From NCBI GenBank assembly GCA_030653545.1, contig JAURZE010000005.1, positions 1-64,000 on the forward strand: a stretch of 64,000 nucleotides of DNA, read 5' to 3'. Both the position numbers and the translations under genes were made by a program. Shown here piece by piece: positions 38,950 to 47,157 of this stretch; position 1 is the first letter of the stretch; the number at the start of each line of letters is the position of its first letter. Source of the stretch: Nitrospira sp. GTDB taxonomy: Bacteria > Nitrospirota > Nitrospiria > Nitrospirales > Nitrospiraceae. The notes beneath the pieces were generated by a model. It was not told the DNA's origin. It searched no databases and saw only the letters and a program-made list of their open reading frames with translations.

Positions 38950-39897
38950 ATGATGCGACACCGTTCCACCCGTATCGGGGTACTTGTGGTGCTGGCCATG
39001 GTCGTCTCCGCGCTGGCGGCCTGCAGTCAGTTCGAGCCGCGCGATAAGCGGTTCTACTACCGTGCGCTGTGGAACTTCGCGCTGCGCGAAGATCTGGTCG
39101 AGCTCGACAGCGAGTTCAACGGCGTCGATTTCGGTCACTCCAATCTCTATGAGAACCTCTTGCTGACCGGCGGGAAGGATGTGCCGGCCATCGAGGAGCG
39201 GGCGCGCAAGGAGACGCTCGCCTTCATTGCGACGAAGCCCCGGCTGAATCCGAACGAAGAGGCCATCGCGCCGACCTACATGAAGCTGGCCTGGCGCGCG
39301 CAGAATACGTTCGATGAAGCGCACGCCCTGCATCGCGCCACCTACGACATCATGGCCTCCGACGAACCTGACAAAGCGCGCGCGCTCCGTGACGTGCAGG
39401 CCTATTATCAAGAAAGCGCCTATGCCATTACGGCCCAGCGGCTGGACCATCATCGGCTGGATCAGTTTCCCTATTCCAAGACCTTCCGCAACCGGTTTCC
39501 GTTGTTCAATGCGACGATCTGGTCGTATCACTACCTGCAAGTCGCTGTGTATGATCCCTTGCAGGCGGCGCGCGATTTAGCAGCCAAGGCCCAGGCCGTG
39601 CGGCCCATTCTCGCCACCTATCGCCGCTATCTCGACCGGCCGCCGGTGGAGTGGACTTTCATGCCGCTGACGGCGGAGCTGAGTCCTTCGTTCGCGGCGC
39701 GCTATCCGGAGATCGCCAACATCTTCGACAATCTCCACATGCTGCATGACAACATCAGCGACATCCTCGCGAGCGAGGTGCTGCCGACATGGGAGGCGAA
39801 GCGGGCGGAGATCTATCGTCTGGTTGACACCTACTATCTGGCAAGCGCCGATGCGACGAATCCGATGATCATGCAAGACCGGGAGCATCACCATTGA
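38950..39897 (+). CDS. Lipoprotein of unknown function
   Basis: 315 residues from MMRHRSTRIGVLVVLAMVVS, with the lipobox LAACSQF. The mature part is helical and acidic/basic, without enzyme signatures: YYRALWNFALREDLVELDSE, TKPRLNPNEEAIAPTYMKLAWRAQ, HALHRATYDIMASDEPDKA, SYHYLQVAVYDPLQAARDL, YPEIANIFDNLHMLHDNISDIL. It ends in a His run (DREHHH). It overlaps the start of the barrel gene by 4 bases, so the pair is translationally coupled and likely works at the same envelope site. Family not recognised. Confidence 0.8.
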   Translation: MMRHRSTRIGVLVVLAMVVSALAACSQFEPRDKRFYYRALWNFALREDLVELDSEFNGVDFGHSNLYENLLLTGGKDVPAIEERARKETLAFIATKPRLNPNEEAIAPTYMKLAWRAQNTFDEAHALHRATYDIMASDEPDKARALRDVQAYYQESAYAITAQRLDHHRLDQFPYSKTFRNRFPLFNATIWSYHYLQVAVYDPLQAARDLAAKAQAVRPILATYRRYLDRPPVEWTFMPLTAELSPSFAARYPEIANIFDNLHMLHDNISDILASEVLPTWEAKRAEIYRLVDTYYLASADATNPMIMQDREHHH

Positions 39898-40673
39898 GAC
39901 GGTCCGCCTGGCCTATAGTCAGCGCGATGCTCGTGCTCGTGCTGTTGCCTCTGCGCAGCTTTGCCCTGGACCACGATAATCTCGATCCGAACCGGCCGAT
40001 CGGGATGGAAGACGCCTACGCGATTCCGAAAGGCGAGATCGGGATGGAAGGCGGCGTGCGCTTCAACGACCGTCGGGAAGGCCGCACCCGGGTGACCTTC
40101 CAGCCGCAGATTATCTACGGCGCGTTCTACAATACGCAGATCGAAATTCAGGGGGATCTCATGTCCGATCCCAATACCCTCGTCGGCGCGGCGAAGTCGG
40201 GCGACCTGCATGTAGGGGTGCTCTACAACTTCAACACCGAAACGATCAGCCTGCCGGCGTTTGCGGTCCGTGTCGCGATGGAGTTGCCCACCGGGGTGAA
40301 TTCGAAGGGCGTAGACACGCAGATGACCGGCATTCTCACCCGTTCGTTCGGGCGGCTGCGCGCGCACCTCAATGCGGGCTACACCATCCTTGGCTCGCCG
40401 CAGGGGCAGGAGCGGCCCGGAACGTATCGGGCGGTCGCCGCGGTGAGTTATCCCTTAGGCTATCCGACAAGCTTCAGCGACACGTTGATTGCCAGTGTGT
40501 ACACGCGGGAATCGGATCTCCGCGGCCAGCGCAACCACACCGGGATTGAGATCGGCCTGCGCCATCAACTCACGTCCCGGATGGTCCTGGACGGAGGGCT
40601 CGGCACCGAATTCGTCGGGCCGGCGGATCGGGCCGCCCTCTTGGGCACGATCGGATTGTCGGTGGGGTTCTGA
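39894..40673 (+). CDS. Outer-membrane beta-barrel protein coupled to the lipoprotein
   Basis: 259 residues. The signal peptide MLVLVLLPLRSFALDHD is followed by NRPIGMEDAYAIPKGEIGMEGGVRFND. A series of amphipathic strands comes next (VTFQPQIIYGAFYNTQIEIQG, DLHVGVLYNFNTETISLPAFAVRVAMELP, RLRAHLNAGYTILG, HTGIEIGLRHQL). It ends LLGTIGLSVGF with a terminal Phe. The pattern resembles the MetA-pathway phenol-degradation / transporter-like barrels. It overlaps the lipoprotein gene by 4 bases. Function unknown. Confidence 0.85.
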   Translation: MRRSAWPIVSAMLVLVLLPLRSFALDHDNLDPNRPIGMEDAYAIPKGEIGMEGGVRFNDRREGRTRVTFQPQIIYGAFYNTQIEIQGDLMSDPNTLVGAAKSGDLHVGVLYNFNTETISLPAFAVRVAMELPTGVNSKGVDTQMTGILTRSFGRLRAHLNAGYTILGSPQGQERPGTYRAVAAVSYPLGYPTSFSDTLIASVYTRESDLRGQRNHTGIEIGLRHQLTSRMVLDGGLGTEFVGPADRAALLGTIGLSVGF

Positions 40674-40729
40674 GCAGGTTCTAGTCGAATGTGCCGCCAG
40701 GGACAGTGTCTACTCACGCAGCGGCCTGC

Positions 40730-40735
40730 TAGAAT
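40730..40735 (+). promoter_or_regulatory. -10 element of the MFS gene, leaderless type
   Basis: TAGAAT lies 8 bases before the ATG at 40744, where there is no Shine-Dalgarno site. No convincing -35 hexamer was found. Confidence 0.4.
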
Positions 40736-40743
40736 GCCCCGCC

Positions 40744-41973
40744 ATGCCCGACACAACGATAACCAGTCAGCCGCGTAAGGCGGCGGCCCTCTTCATCCTC
40801 TTCACTGTGCTGCTCGACATGCTGTCCTTCGGGATCGTGATCCCGGTGTTGCCGAAGCTCGTCGAAGAGTTTCTGTCGGGCGATACGGCCCGCGCGGCGG
40901 AGATCTTCGGCTACATGGGGACGGCCTGGGCGCTGATGCAGTTTATCTGCTCGCCTATTCAAGGCGCCTTGTCCGACCGGTTCGGCCGGCGGCCGGTCGT
41001 CCTGCTGTCGAACTTCGGATTAGGACTCGACTACATCCTCATGGCGCTGGCGCCGAATCTGGCATGGCTGTTCGCGGGGCGCGTGATCGCCGGGATCGCG
41101 TCGTCGAGCTTCAGTACCGCCGGGGCCTACATTGCGGATGTGACGCCGCCGGAGCAGCGGGCGGCGGCGTTCGGCAAGATCGGGATGGTCTTCGGTCTCG
41201 GGTTCATTCTGGGACCGGCGTTGGGCGGATGGCTGGGGGGGATTGATCCGCGATTGCCGTTCTGGGGCGCCGCGCTCCTCAGTCTCTTGAATGCCTGTTA
41301 CGGATTCTTTGTCTTGCCGGAATCGTTGCCGCGTGAAAAGCGGGCGGCCTTTGCCTGGAAGCGGGCGAATCCGATCGGTTCGCTGGTGTTGCTGCGGTCG
41401 CATCATGAATTGTTCGGGCTCGCAACCGTCGCGTTCCTCGGTTATCTCGCCCACGCGGTGCTGCCAAGCGTCGCCGTGCTCTACATGGGCTATCGCTATG
41501 GATGGGACACGGCCAGCGTCGGTCTGATGCTTGCCGGTGTGGGAGTGGCCGCCATGATCGTGCAGGGGGTGCTGATCCGGCCGCTCACGGCGCGATTCGG
41601 CGAACGCACGACGTTGCTCGCGGGATTACTCTGCGGCGCGGTCGGCTTTGCGATCTACGGAGTCGCGTCGGAGGGGTGGATCTTCTGCCTGGGCATTCCG
41701 ATCATGGCGTTCTGGGGACTGGCCGGCCCGGCGACCCAGGCCTTGATGTCGCGCCGCGTGAGCGGCTCGGAGCAAGGCCGGCTCCAAGGGGCGACGGCGA
41801 GTATCAACGGAGTGACCGGGCTGATCGGACCGACGCTCTTCACGCAGATCTTTGCGCACTTCATCGGGGCGCAGGCCGGGTGGCAGGTGCCCGGCGCGCC
41901 GTTTCTCCTCGCGTCCTGCCTGCTTCTGACCGGGGCCGGCCTCGCCTGGCGAGTGACTCGATCGGGTCCGTAA
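40744..41973 (+). CDS. MFS efflux transporter, tetracycline-resistance (TCR) type
   Basis: 409 residues, about 12 helices. Hallmarks of the DHA1 drug:H+ antiporter group: LDMLSFGIVIPVLPKLVEEF, then GALSDRFGRRPVVLLSNFGLGLDY (motif A), IASSSFSTAGAYIADVTPPEQRAA and FGLGFILGPALGGWLGG (motif C, antiporter motif). It resembles TetA-like pumps, which are often general exporters in environmental bacteria; resistance cannot be concluded. There is a -10-like TAGAAT 8 bases before the start and no Shine-Dalgarno site. Confidence 0.9.
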   Translation: MPDTTITSQPRKAAALFILFTVLLDMLSFGIVIPVLPKLVEEFLSGDTARAAEIFGYMGTAWALMQFICSPIQGALSDRFGRRPVVLLSNFGLGLDYILMALAPNLAWLFAGRVIAGIASSSFSTAGAYIADVTPPEQRAAAFGKIGMVFGLGFILGPALGGWLGGIDPRLPFWGAALLSLLNACYGFFVLPESLPREKRAAFAWKRANPIGSLVLLRSHHELFGLATVAFLGYLAHAVLPSVAVLYMGYRYGWDTASVGLMLAGVGVAAMIVQGVLIRPLTARFGERTTLLAGLLCGAVGFAIYGVASEGWIFCLGIPIMAFWGLAGPATQALMSRRVSGSEQGRLQGATASINGVTGLIGPTLFTQIFAHFIGAQAGWQVPGAPFLLASCLLLTGAGLAWRVTRSGP

Positions 41974-42098
41974 GCGCGTCGTGGTCCGCGTCAGCCTAGA
42001 TTCAACTCGCTCGCCGCGCGTCACGCCCGTTCCGTCTTTTTCCGTCACCCCGTTCGTCTCGCACCCTGATCGTTCTTCCGCCTGCAGAAGAAGGCTGC

Positions 42099-42128
42099 TT
42101 GCCTCGTTTATTCGGCAAGGCGTATGAT
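42099..42128 (+). promoter_or_regulatory. Promoter of the CBS-domain gene
   Basis: TTGCCT (42099-42104), an 18-base spacer and TATGAT (42123-42128). AAGGAGG (42154-42160) then precedes ATG at 42165, so this message has a normal leader. Confidence 0.55.
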
Positions 42129-42164
42129 CGATCATCCCACCGCGTTTATCTATAAGGAGGTGCT

Positions 42165-42932
42165 ATGACCGTCCTTACCAATTCCAAAAAACCGCGAGTG
42201 TCCTTTGACCGCAGTATAGAACGTATGCGGGAACAGCTGGCCGAACTTGCCCCGTTTCTAGGCAAAGGGAAGCCTACCCGCAGCCTGGACGAATTCGATT
42301 TCGAAACGGAACAGTTGATCGGCGACTTGCTGGGGCAGACGTCCGATCTGTTGCATGCGTATGAATATGCCGAACTGGGCGAGGCGGCCGGCCTGGTGAA
42401 TATGACGGATGAGGCGCCGGAAGGCACCGGCATGGACAGTCAGCGGCAGAGTCTCTTGCAACGCAGCCGGGTGTTGGAGAGTTGCATCTCTGAATTGGAA
42501 GCGCGCCGGTCTGCCGAACCGAAGAAGCCCAAAGTGGGGCGGACCCTCATCGGTCCGCAAGTGGCCGAACACATGTCCCCTGAAATACGGAGCCTGTCTC
42601 AGGACGCCACCCTCCAGGAGGCGGGGCAGCTTATGCAGAAATGGAAAACGGGCTCGTTACTCCTGACGGATAAGCAATCCTATGTCGGATTCATCACGGA
42701 TTCCATACTCGCGCGCGAGGTGGTGGCCAACGGTCTGAATCACGCCGCCACGGCCGTCAAAACCTGCATGCGAACGCCGGTTGTGGCGATCGCCGGCGAC
42801 CGTCCGATTATCGAGGCGGTGCGCATGATGAAAGAGCAGGCCACCCGGCACCTGGCCGTGACGCAAGACGGCCAGATCATCGGCGTGATCTCGGTATCCA
42901 ACATTTTGCGCTATTACTCCGGCGTCGTCTGA
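42165..42932 (+). CDS. CBS-pair protein with N-terminal helical region
   Basis: 255 residues. Residues 1-115 are helical and charged (FDRSIERMREQLAELAPFLG, EFDFETEQLIGDLLGQTSDLL, RSRVLESCISELEARRSAEP). Residues about 125-255 form a Bateman pair: CBS1 GPQVAEHMSPEIRSLSQDAT to VGFITDSILAREVV, CBS2 VKTCMRTPVVAIAGDRPIIEAV to IGVISVSNILRYYSG. It is a third CBS-only protein in this window, unlike the short paralogues at 5357 and 9987 in having an extra domain. A zinc-ribbon gene begins 42 bases downstream. Confidence 0.88.
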   Translation: MTVLTNSKKPRVSFDRSIERMREQLAELAPFLGKGKPTRSLDEFDFETEQLIGDLLGQTSDLLHAYEYAELGEAAGLVNMTDEAPEGTGMDSQRQSLLQRSRVLESCISELEARRSAEPKKPKVGRTLIGPQVAEHMSPEIRSLSQDATLQEAGQLMQKWKTGSLLLTDKQSYVGFITDSILAREVVANGLNHAATAVKTCMRTPVVAIAGDRPIIEAVRMMKEQATRHLAVTQDGQIIGVISVSNILRYYSGVV

Positions 42933-42974
42933 GTCTGTGGCCTGAGTGCCCTCATCCCAGCATGGAGGTGGAGC

Positions 42975-43334
42975 ATGGGACCTACCAAAGCGATCGTCAA
43001 AGCGCACGCGCTTTATGAGGCGTTAAGCGGACACATCATCAAGGACGGTTTTGCGAACCGCGCCGACCTTGAGGACTATGTGAACCATCACTATCTTGTG
43101 TTGCCGGTTCTCGACAATGCGGGCCAGCCGTGGCAGCTGGACGGGAAACCCGTCTACTGTCTTCGCGGCAGCCAGTACGAGACGCTTGGCGGACAGAAAA
43201 TCCAGCTGGCCCGCTGCCCGGATTGCGGCGGCATGGGGATCAGAACGGACGAATTCACGGTCGAGTCGGATTGCATCCACTGCACGGCCTGCGGGCACGA
43301 GTTCGATGCAAGACTCGAAATGATGGAGACGTAA
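42975..43334 (+). CDS. Small zinc-ribbon protein
   Basis: 119 residues. The C-terminal part has a four-Cys ribbon: RCPDCGGMGIRTDEFTVES then CIHCTACGHEFD. The N-terminal 80 residues (VKAHALYEALSGHIIKDGFAN, DLEDYVNHHYLVLPVLDN) are helical with no motif. Two more Cys-free strands read PWQLDGKPVYCLRGSQYETL. GGAGGTGGAG precedes the start. It lies in a probable unit with the CBS gene upstream and the SDR gene 77 bases downstream. It is possibly a nucleic-acid- or protein-binding adaptor. Confidence 0.82.
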   Translation: MGPTKAIVKAHALYEALSGHIIKDGFANRADLEDYVNHHYLVLPVLDNAGQPWQLDGKPVYCLRGSQYETLGGQKIQLARCPDCGGMGIRTDEFTVESDCIHCTACGHEFDARLEMMET

Positions 43335-43411
43335 CGGCGGCGGTTCGCTTCGCAGCCACGATCCCGTGGCGGTGACGGGTTGTCATCTTTTAGGAGCCAT
43401 GAGGTCACCGG

Positions 43412-44134
43412 ATGGGACGATTAACGGGCAAAGTTGCGATTGTCACAGGGAGCAGCAGCGGCATCGGTAAGGCCACTGCCCTGCGCTATGGCGCAGAAGG
43501 GGCGAGGGTTGTCGTGACAGCGCGGCGGCTGGCACTGTGCGAGCAGACGGTAGACCAGATCAAGGCCAAAGGCGGGGAGGCCTGGGCAATTCAAACCGAC
43601 GTGGCCGATGAGCAGCAGGTCGAACGGCTGATCGCGGAGACGATGAAGCGCTATGGACGGCTGGATCTACTGGTGAATAATGCCGGCATCATTGCCGGTG
43701 GACGGCGACTGGCCGAGACGAGCACGAAGGATTTCGATGCGGTCATGAATGTGAATCTGCGCGGGACGTTTTTCTGCTGCCGGGCCGGATTCAACCAGAT
43801 GAAGCAACAGGGCGGGGGCACCATCATCAATATGTCGAGCGTCGCGGGTGTGCAGGCCTGGGCCGGTACCGGCATCTATAGCGCCTCGAAGCACGGCATC
43901 ATGGCGTTGACCAAGTCGCTGGCCGACGAAGGCCGCGCGCACAATATCAAGGTGGCCGCTATCTGTCCGGGCGGTGTGGCGGACGAGCTTGTCGATGCGT
44001 CAGCAGAGGAGATCCTGCGCAGCGAAAAGATCGATCCGTTCGACATCGCCGAAGCGGCGGTCTATCTGGCGACGTTGAGTAAGCACACCGTCGTACACCA
44101 GATCGTGATCGATCGGCTCGGCGCGGATTGGTAA
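43412..44134 (+). CDS. Short-chain dehydrogenase/reductase (classical)
   Basis: 240 residues with every classical SDR element. The cofactor loop is VTGSSSGIGKATALRYGAEG, followed by DLLVNNAGIIAGG. The catalytic Ser is in IINMSSVAG, and Tyr and Lys in GIYSASKHGIMALTKSLADEG. The basic RRLA after strand 2 suggests NADP(H). It resembles 3-oxoacyl-ACP reductase-like enzymes, but the substrate is open. GAGG in the leader lies 6-10 bases before the ATG. Confidence 0.92.
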   Translation: MGRLTGKVAIVTGSSSGIGKATALRYGAEGARVVVTARRLALCEQTVDQIKAKGGEAWAIQTDVADEQQVERLIAETMKRYGRLDLLVNNAGIIAGGRRLAETSTKDFDAVMNVNLRGTFFCCRAGFNQMKQQGGGTIINMSSVAGVQAWAGTGIYSASKHGIMALTKSLADEGRAHNIKVAAICPGGVADELVDASAEEILRSEKIDPFDIAEAAVYLATLSKHTVVHQIVIDRLGADW

Positions 44135-44294
44135 GGGGGCGATCGAGGCAGGGGCGAGGGGGGCGCCAACGTACTACGGAAACCGTCGTGGTCTTTGTGC
44201 TAGCATAAAATGTCTTCTCCTGATCGCCGGTCTGGCCGGACCCGGCGCGTGAGAGTCCTGCAGGCCGTCGTATGTTCATCGCTGGGTAACCATC

Positions 44295-45476
44295 ATGCCG
44301 TTAATTCCCGAACCGCTGCACCATCGTCTCATCCAGCTGCGCCGTGTGCTTCATGAATATCCTGAACTCAGCGGGCAGGAGGCCAACACGGCGGCAGTGA
44401 TTTGTAAATTTCTCGATGGACTCGCCATCAAGTATCGAGCGCACGTCGGTGGCCACGGGGTGATTGCTGAGATTCCCGGACGCGCCGGAGTGCCCTGTGT
44501 TGTGTTGCGCGCCGACATGGATGCGCTGCCGATTCAGGAAGACACCGGCCTGGAATTCGCGTCGGTCCATGACGGCATCATGCACGCCTGCGGGCATGAC
44601 GGGCACACGGCGATGCTGCTCGGCGCTGCCGCGCTGCTCTCGGAGGAGAATGAGCTGCCCGCTCCGGTGCGGTTGATTTTTCAGCCCGCCGAGGAAAAAG
44701 GCACCGGCGCGTTGGCCATGATTCACGCCGGCGCGTTGGAGGGGGCGGGCATGATATTCGGCGGGCATCTCGACCGTCACTATCATCCGGGAGGCATTGC
44801 CGTGGCCGAGGGCGCCGTCAACGCGTCGTCGGATAATTTCACGATCGAGATCATCGGACAGGGTGCGCACGGCGCGCGTCCCCACGAGAGCATCGACGCG
44901 GTCGTGGTCGGGAGCCTCATGATCATGGCGCTGCAGACGATCGTGTCGCGTGAAGTCGACCCCGCGCGGCCGTCGGTCGTCTCCGTGGGGCAGTTCCATG
45001 CGGGGACCGCGCCGAACGTGATCGCGGGCCAGGCCAAGTTGGAGGGGACGGTCCGTGCTCAGGATCCTATGGTGAGGCAACAACTCCTCGCCTCCATCCG
45101 CCGCATCGCCGAATCCATTGCCCAGCTGCATGGAGCGAAAATTCAGGTCGCCGTGACAGAAGGCACGCCGCCGCTGATCAACACGCCGGACATGGCCAGC
45201 CTCGCGCGCCGCGCGGCGGTCACTGCCGTGGGGGAGGCCAACGTATTGCCGCTCAAGACGGCCAACATGGGGGCCGAGGATTTCAGTTACTACATGGAAA
45301 AGATTCCGGGCGCCTATGTCCGATTCGGGGGGCAAGTGCCCGGCAAGGAAGGGTATCCCGCGCATTCCAGCAAGTTCGATTTCGATGAAGCAGCTTTGGC
45401 CGTCGGTGCGGCCTATTATCAGGCCATTGCCAGGCTCGCGGGCCAGCGGTTGCGCGATCAGACCACCGGTTTCTGA
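44295..45476 (+). CDS. M20-family amidohydrolase / aminoacylase
   Basis: 393 residues of the M20D (hippurate-hydrolase-like) family. Metal- and substrate-binding motifs: LRADMDALPIQEDTGLEFAS, MHACGHDGHTAMLLGAAALL (Cys and His metal ligands), LIFQPAEEKGTGALAMIHAG (Glu-Glu), and the C-terminal MGAEDFSYYMEKIPGAYVRFG. The dimerisation domain lies between about 185 and 300 (ASSDNFTIEIIGQGAHGARPHESIDAV). It cleaves N-acyl amino acids or similar amides. The acetyltransferase gene starts 20 bases downstream, so both are likely in one transcript. Confidence 0.92.
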   Translation: MPLIPEPLHHRLIQLRRVLHEYPELSGQEANTAAVICKFLDGLAIKYRAHVGGHGVIAEIPGRAGVPCVVLRADMDALPIQEDTGLEFASVHDGIMHACGHDGHTAMLLGAAALLSEENELPAPVRLIFQPAEEKGTGALAMIHAGALEGAGMIFGGHLDRHYHPGGIAVAEGAVNASSDNFTIEIIGQGAHGARPHESIDAVVVGSLMIMALQTIVSREVDPARPSVVSVGQFHAGTAPNVIAGQAKLEGTVRAQDPMVRQQLLASIRRIAESIAQLHGAKIQVAVTEGTPPLINTPDMASLARRAAVTAVGEANVLPLKTANMGAEDFSYYMEKIPGAYVRFGGQVPGKEGYPAHSSKFDFDEAALAVGAAYYQAIARLAGQRLRDQTTGF

Positions 45477-45495
45477 CCCAGCTTACGGGACGGCC

Positions 45496-47124
45496 ATGAT
45501 TCGGATCAGAGAAGCCTGCGAAGAAGATGTCGGCCAGATCCGCGAGATTTTTCTCGCGGTCTACGGCACCGACTACCCGCATCGCGAACTCTACGATGAA
45601 TTGTGGCTGAAGCGCTCGGTCTTCACGGACGATGCGCTGATTCTCGTCGCCGAAGATACGGAGGCCAATCGGGTGATCGGTACGGCTTCCGTGCTGTTTG
45701 ATTTCGGAGCCCATTCCGATCTCGTGGGCGAGTTCGGCCGGCTCGCGGTCCATCCGGACTATCGCCGGTTGCAGGTCGGTAAGCTGCTGATGGAGAAGCG
45801 CCTGGAGGTGATTCAGAACCGCCTCCACGTCGGCCTCGTCGTCGCCCGTACCGTCCACCCCTATGCCCAGCAGATCAGCCTCGCGCACGGGTTCACCCCC
45901 ACCGGGTTTCTGCCGCTGAAGCATTTCTTTCGCCACCGCGAGAGCTTTGCTTTGCTGGTCCGGTATTTCGGCGATGCACTCGCCTTGCGCCGCAACAATC
46001 CGCGGATCATTCCCGAGGTCTATGCCCTGGCGAATCTCGTGATGAGCCACCCGCCGCTGACCCCGGATTTCATCGTCGACGAAGACTCCGCTCCGTATCC
46101 GGCCGGGGGCGACTACACCATTGAGCAACTGCAGTCCGAAGGCTATCCGGCCTTACTGCGTATTGAGCGGGGGCGGGTGCGCAACCGGGAAATCTTCGGC
46201 CCCATGCGGCTGGATTACGGGTTTTTCAAACTCCATTCGCGGCAAACCAGTTACTTTCTGGCCCGCTCCGGCGGCCACATCGCCGGAGCCGTCGGTTATA
46301 TGATGGATCCGGTCGAACACACCGTCCACGTATTCGAGCTCATTGCTCTGGCCGACGATGTCGTGCGTTTTCTACTCGTTGAACTGGAGCGGAAGTGCCG
46401 GGAGGAGATGGGGATCGAGTACATCGAGATCGACGTCAGTGCCTATGCCCCCCGGATGCAGCGCACGCTTCTGGAGCTAAACTTTATGCCAGTTGCCTAT
46501 GTGCCGGCCATGGTGTTCTATCAGGTGGAGCGGCTCGATATCGTAAAGATGGTGCGGCTGAACAAGCTGCAAGATCTGGGGCCGCTCGCACTGACGGAAC
46601 AGGTCCGGGTCGTCGCCGATGTGGTGATGCGCGGGTTCTCCACCTGCGTCATCGCCCCGCGCATGGCACAGGCCATCAAGGAGATTCCATTGTTCCACGG
46701 CATGAACAGTGAGCAGGCAATCCGGCTGGCGGGAATCTGTACGGTGCGGGAATGGCAGCCAAGGGATTGTCTTTTTGTCGAGCGCGATCCAACAGACCGG
46801 CTGTATCTGGTGCTGCAGGGGCGAGTCGTCATCAGCGGCGGCAGCCCGCCGGTGACAATCGGAACCGTCCGCACCGGGGAGACCTGCGGGGAAGTGTCAC
46901 TGCTCTCGGCCCGGCCGCACTCCGCGACGGCTACGGCGGAGGGCCCTGTCGAAGCGGCCGAACTGCTCCAGCGCGATCTGGCCGATCTCATCCGCCGGCG
47001 TCCTGACATCGGGGTCATTATCTACCGCAACCTGGCCGTCGGCCTCGGCGAGAAACTCCTGCGCTCCGGCCATTCCATGCGGGGCCATGAACCTGCCCAT
47101 TCGGAAGTGCTTCATTTTACCTGA
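45496..47124 (+). CDS. GNAT acetyltransferase with cyclic-nucleotide-binding domain
   Basis: 542 residues from MIRIREACEEDVGQIREIFL. The first GNAT domain (about residues 1-150) has FGRLAVHPDYRRLQVGKLLMEKRL, the acetyl-CoA loop. A second GNAT-like region (about 210-360) contains SGGHIAGAVGYMMDPVEHTV, ALADDVVRFLLVELERKCRE and LLELNFMPVAYVPAMV. The C-terminal cNMP domain (about 395-515) contains VEREPTDRLYLVLQGRVVISGG-like strands and the cassette GEVSLLSARPHSATATA. The usual phosphate-binding Arg is replaced by His, so nucleotide binding is doubtful. Fusions of GNAT and cNMP domains occur as cAMP-gated protein acetylases in mycobacteria, with different domain order. Confidence 0.85.
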   Translation: MIRIREACEEDVGQIREIFLAVYGTDYPHRELYDELWLKRSVFTDDALILVAEDTEANRVIGTASVLFDFGAHSDLVGEFGRLAVHPDYRRLQVGKLLMEKRLEVIQNRLHVGLVVARTVHPYAQQISLAHGFTPTGFLPLKHFFRHRESFALLVRYFGDALALRRNNPRIIPEVYALANLVMSHPPLTPDFIVDEDSAPYPAGGDYTIEQLQSEGYPALLRIERGRVRNREIFGPMRLDYGFFKLHSRQTSYFLARSGGHIAGAVGYMMDPVEHTVHVFELIALADDVVRFLLVELERKCREEMGIEYIEIDVSAYAPRMQRTLLELNFMPVAYVPAMVFYQVERLDIVKMVRLNKLQDLGPLALTEQVRVVADVVMRGFSTCVIAPRMAQAIKEIPLFHGMNSEQAIRLAGICTVREWQPRDCLFVERDPTDRLYLVLQGRVVISGGSPPVTIGTVRTGETCGEVSLLSARPHSATATAEGPVEAAELLQRDLADLIRRRPDIGVIIYRNLAVGLGEKLLRSGHSMRGHEPAHSEVLHFT

Positions 47125-47157
47125 GACGGTATTTCAGGTCGCACACTCATCGTGTGT

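Noticed and set aside
40744-41973. Calling the MFS pump a tetracycline-resistance gene
   Set aside because: Motifs show only the drug:H+ antiporter class; the substrate cannot be read from sequence in an environmental genome.
44301-45365. 354-codon open frame opposite the M20 hydrolase
   Set aside because: Complement of a long coding sequence with strong family motifs on the other strand.
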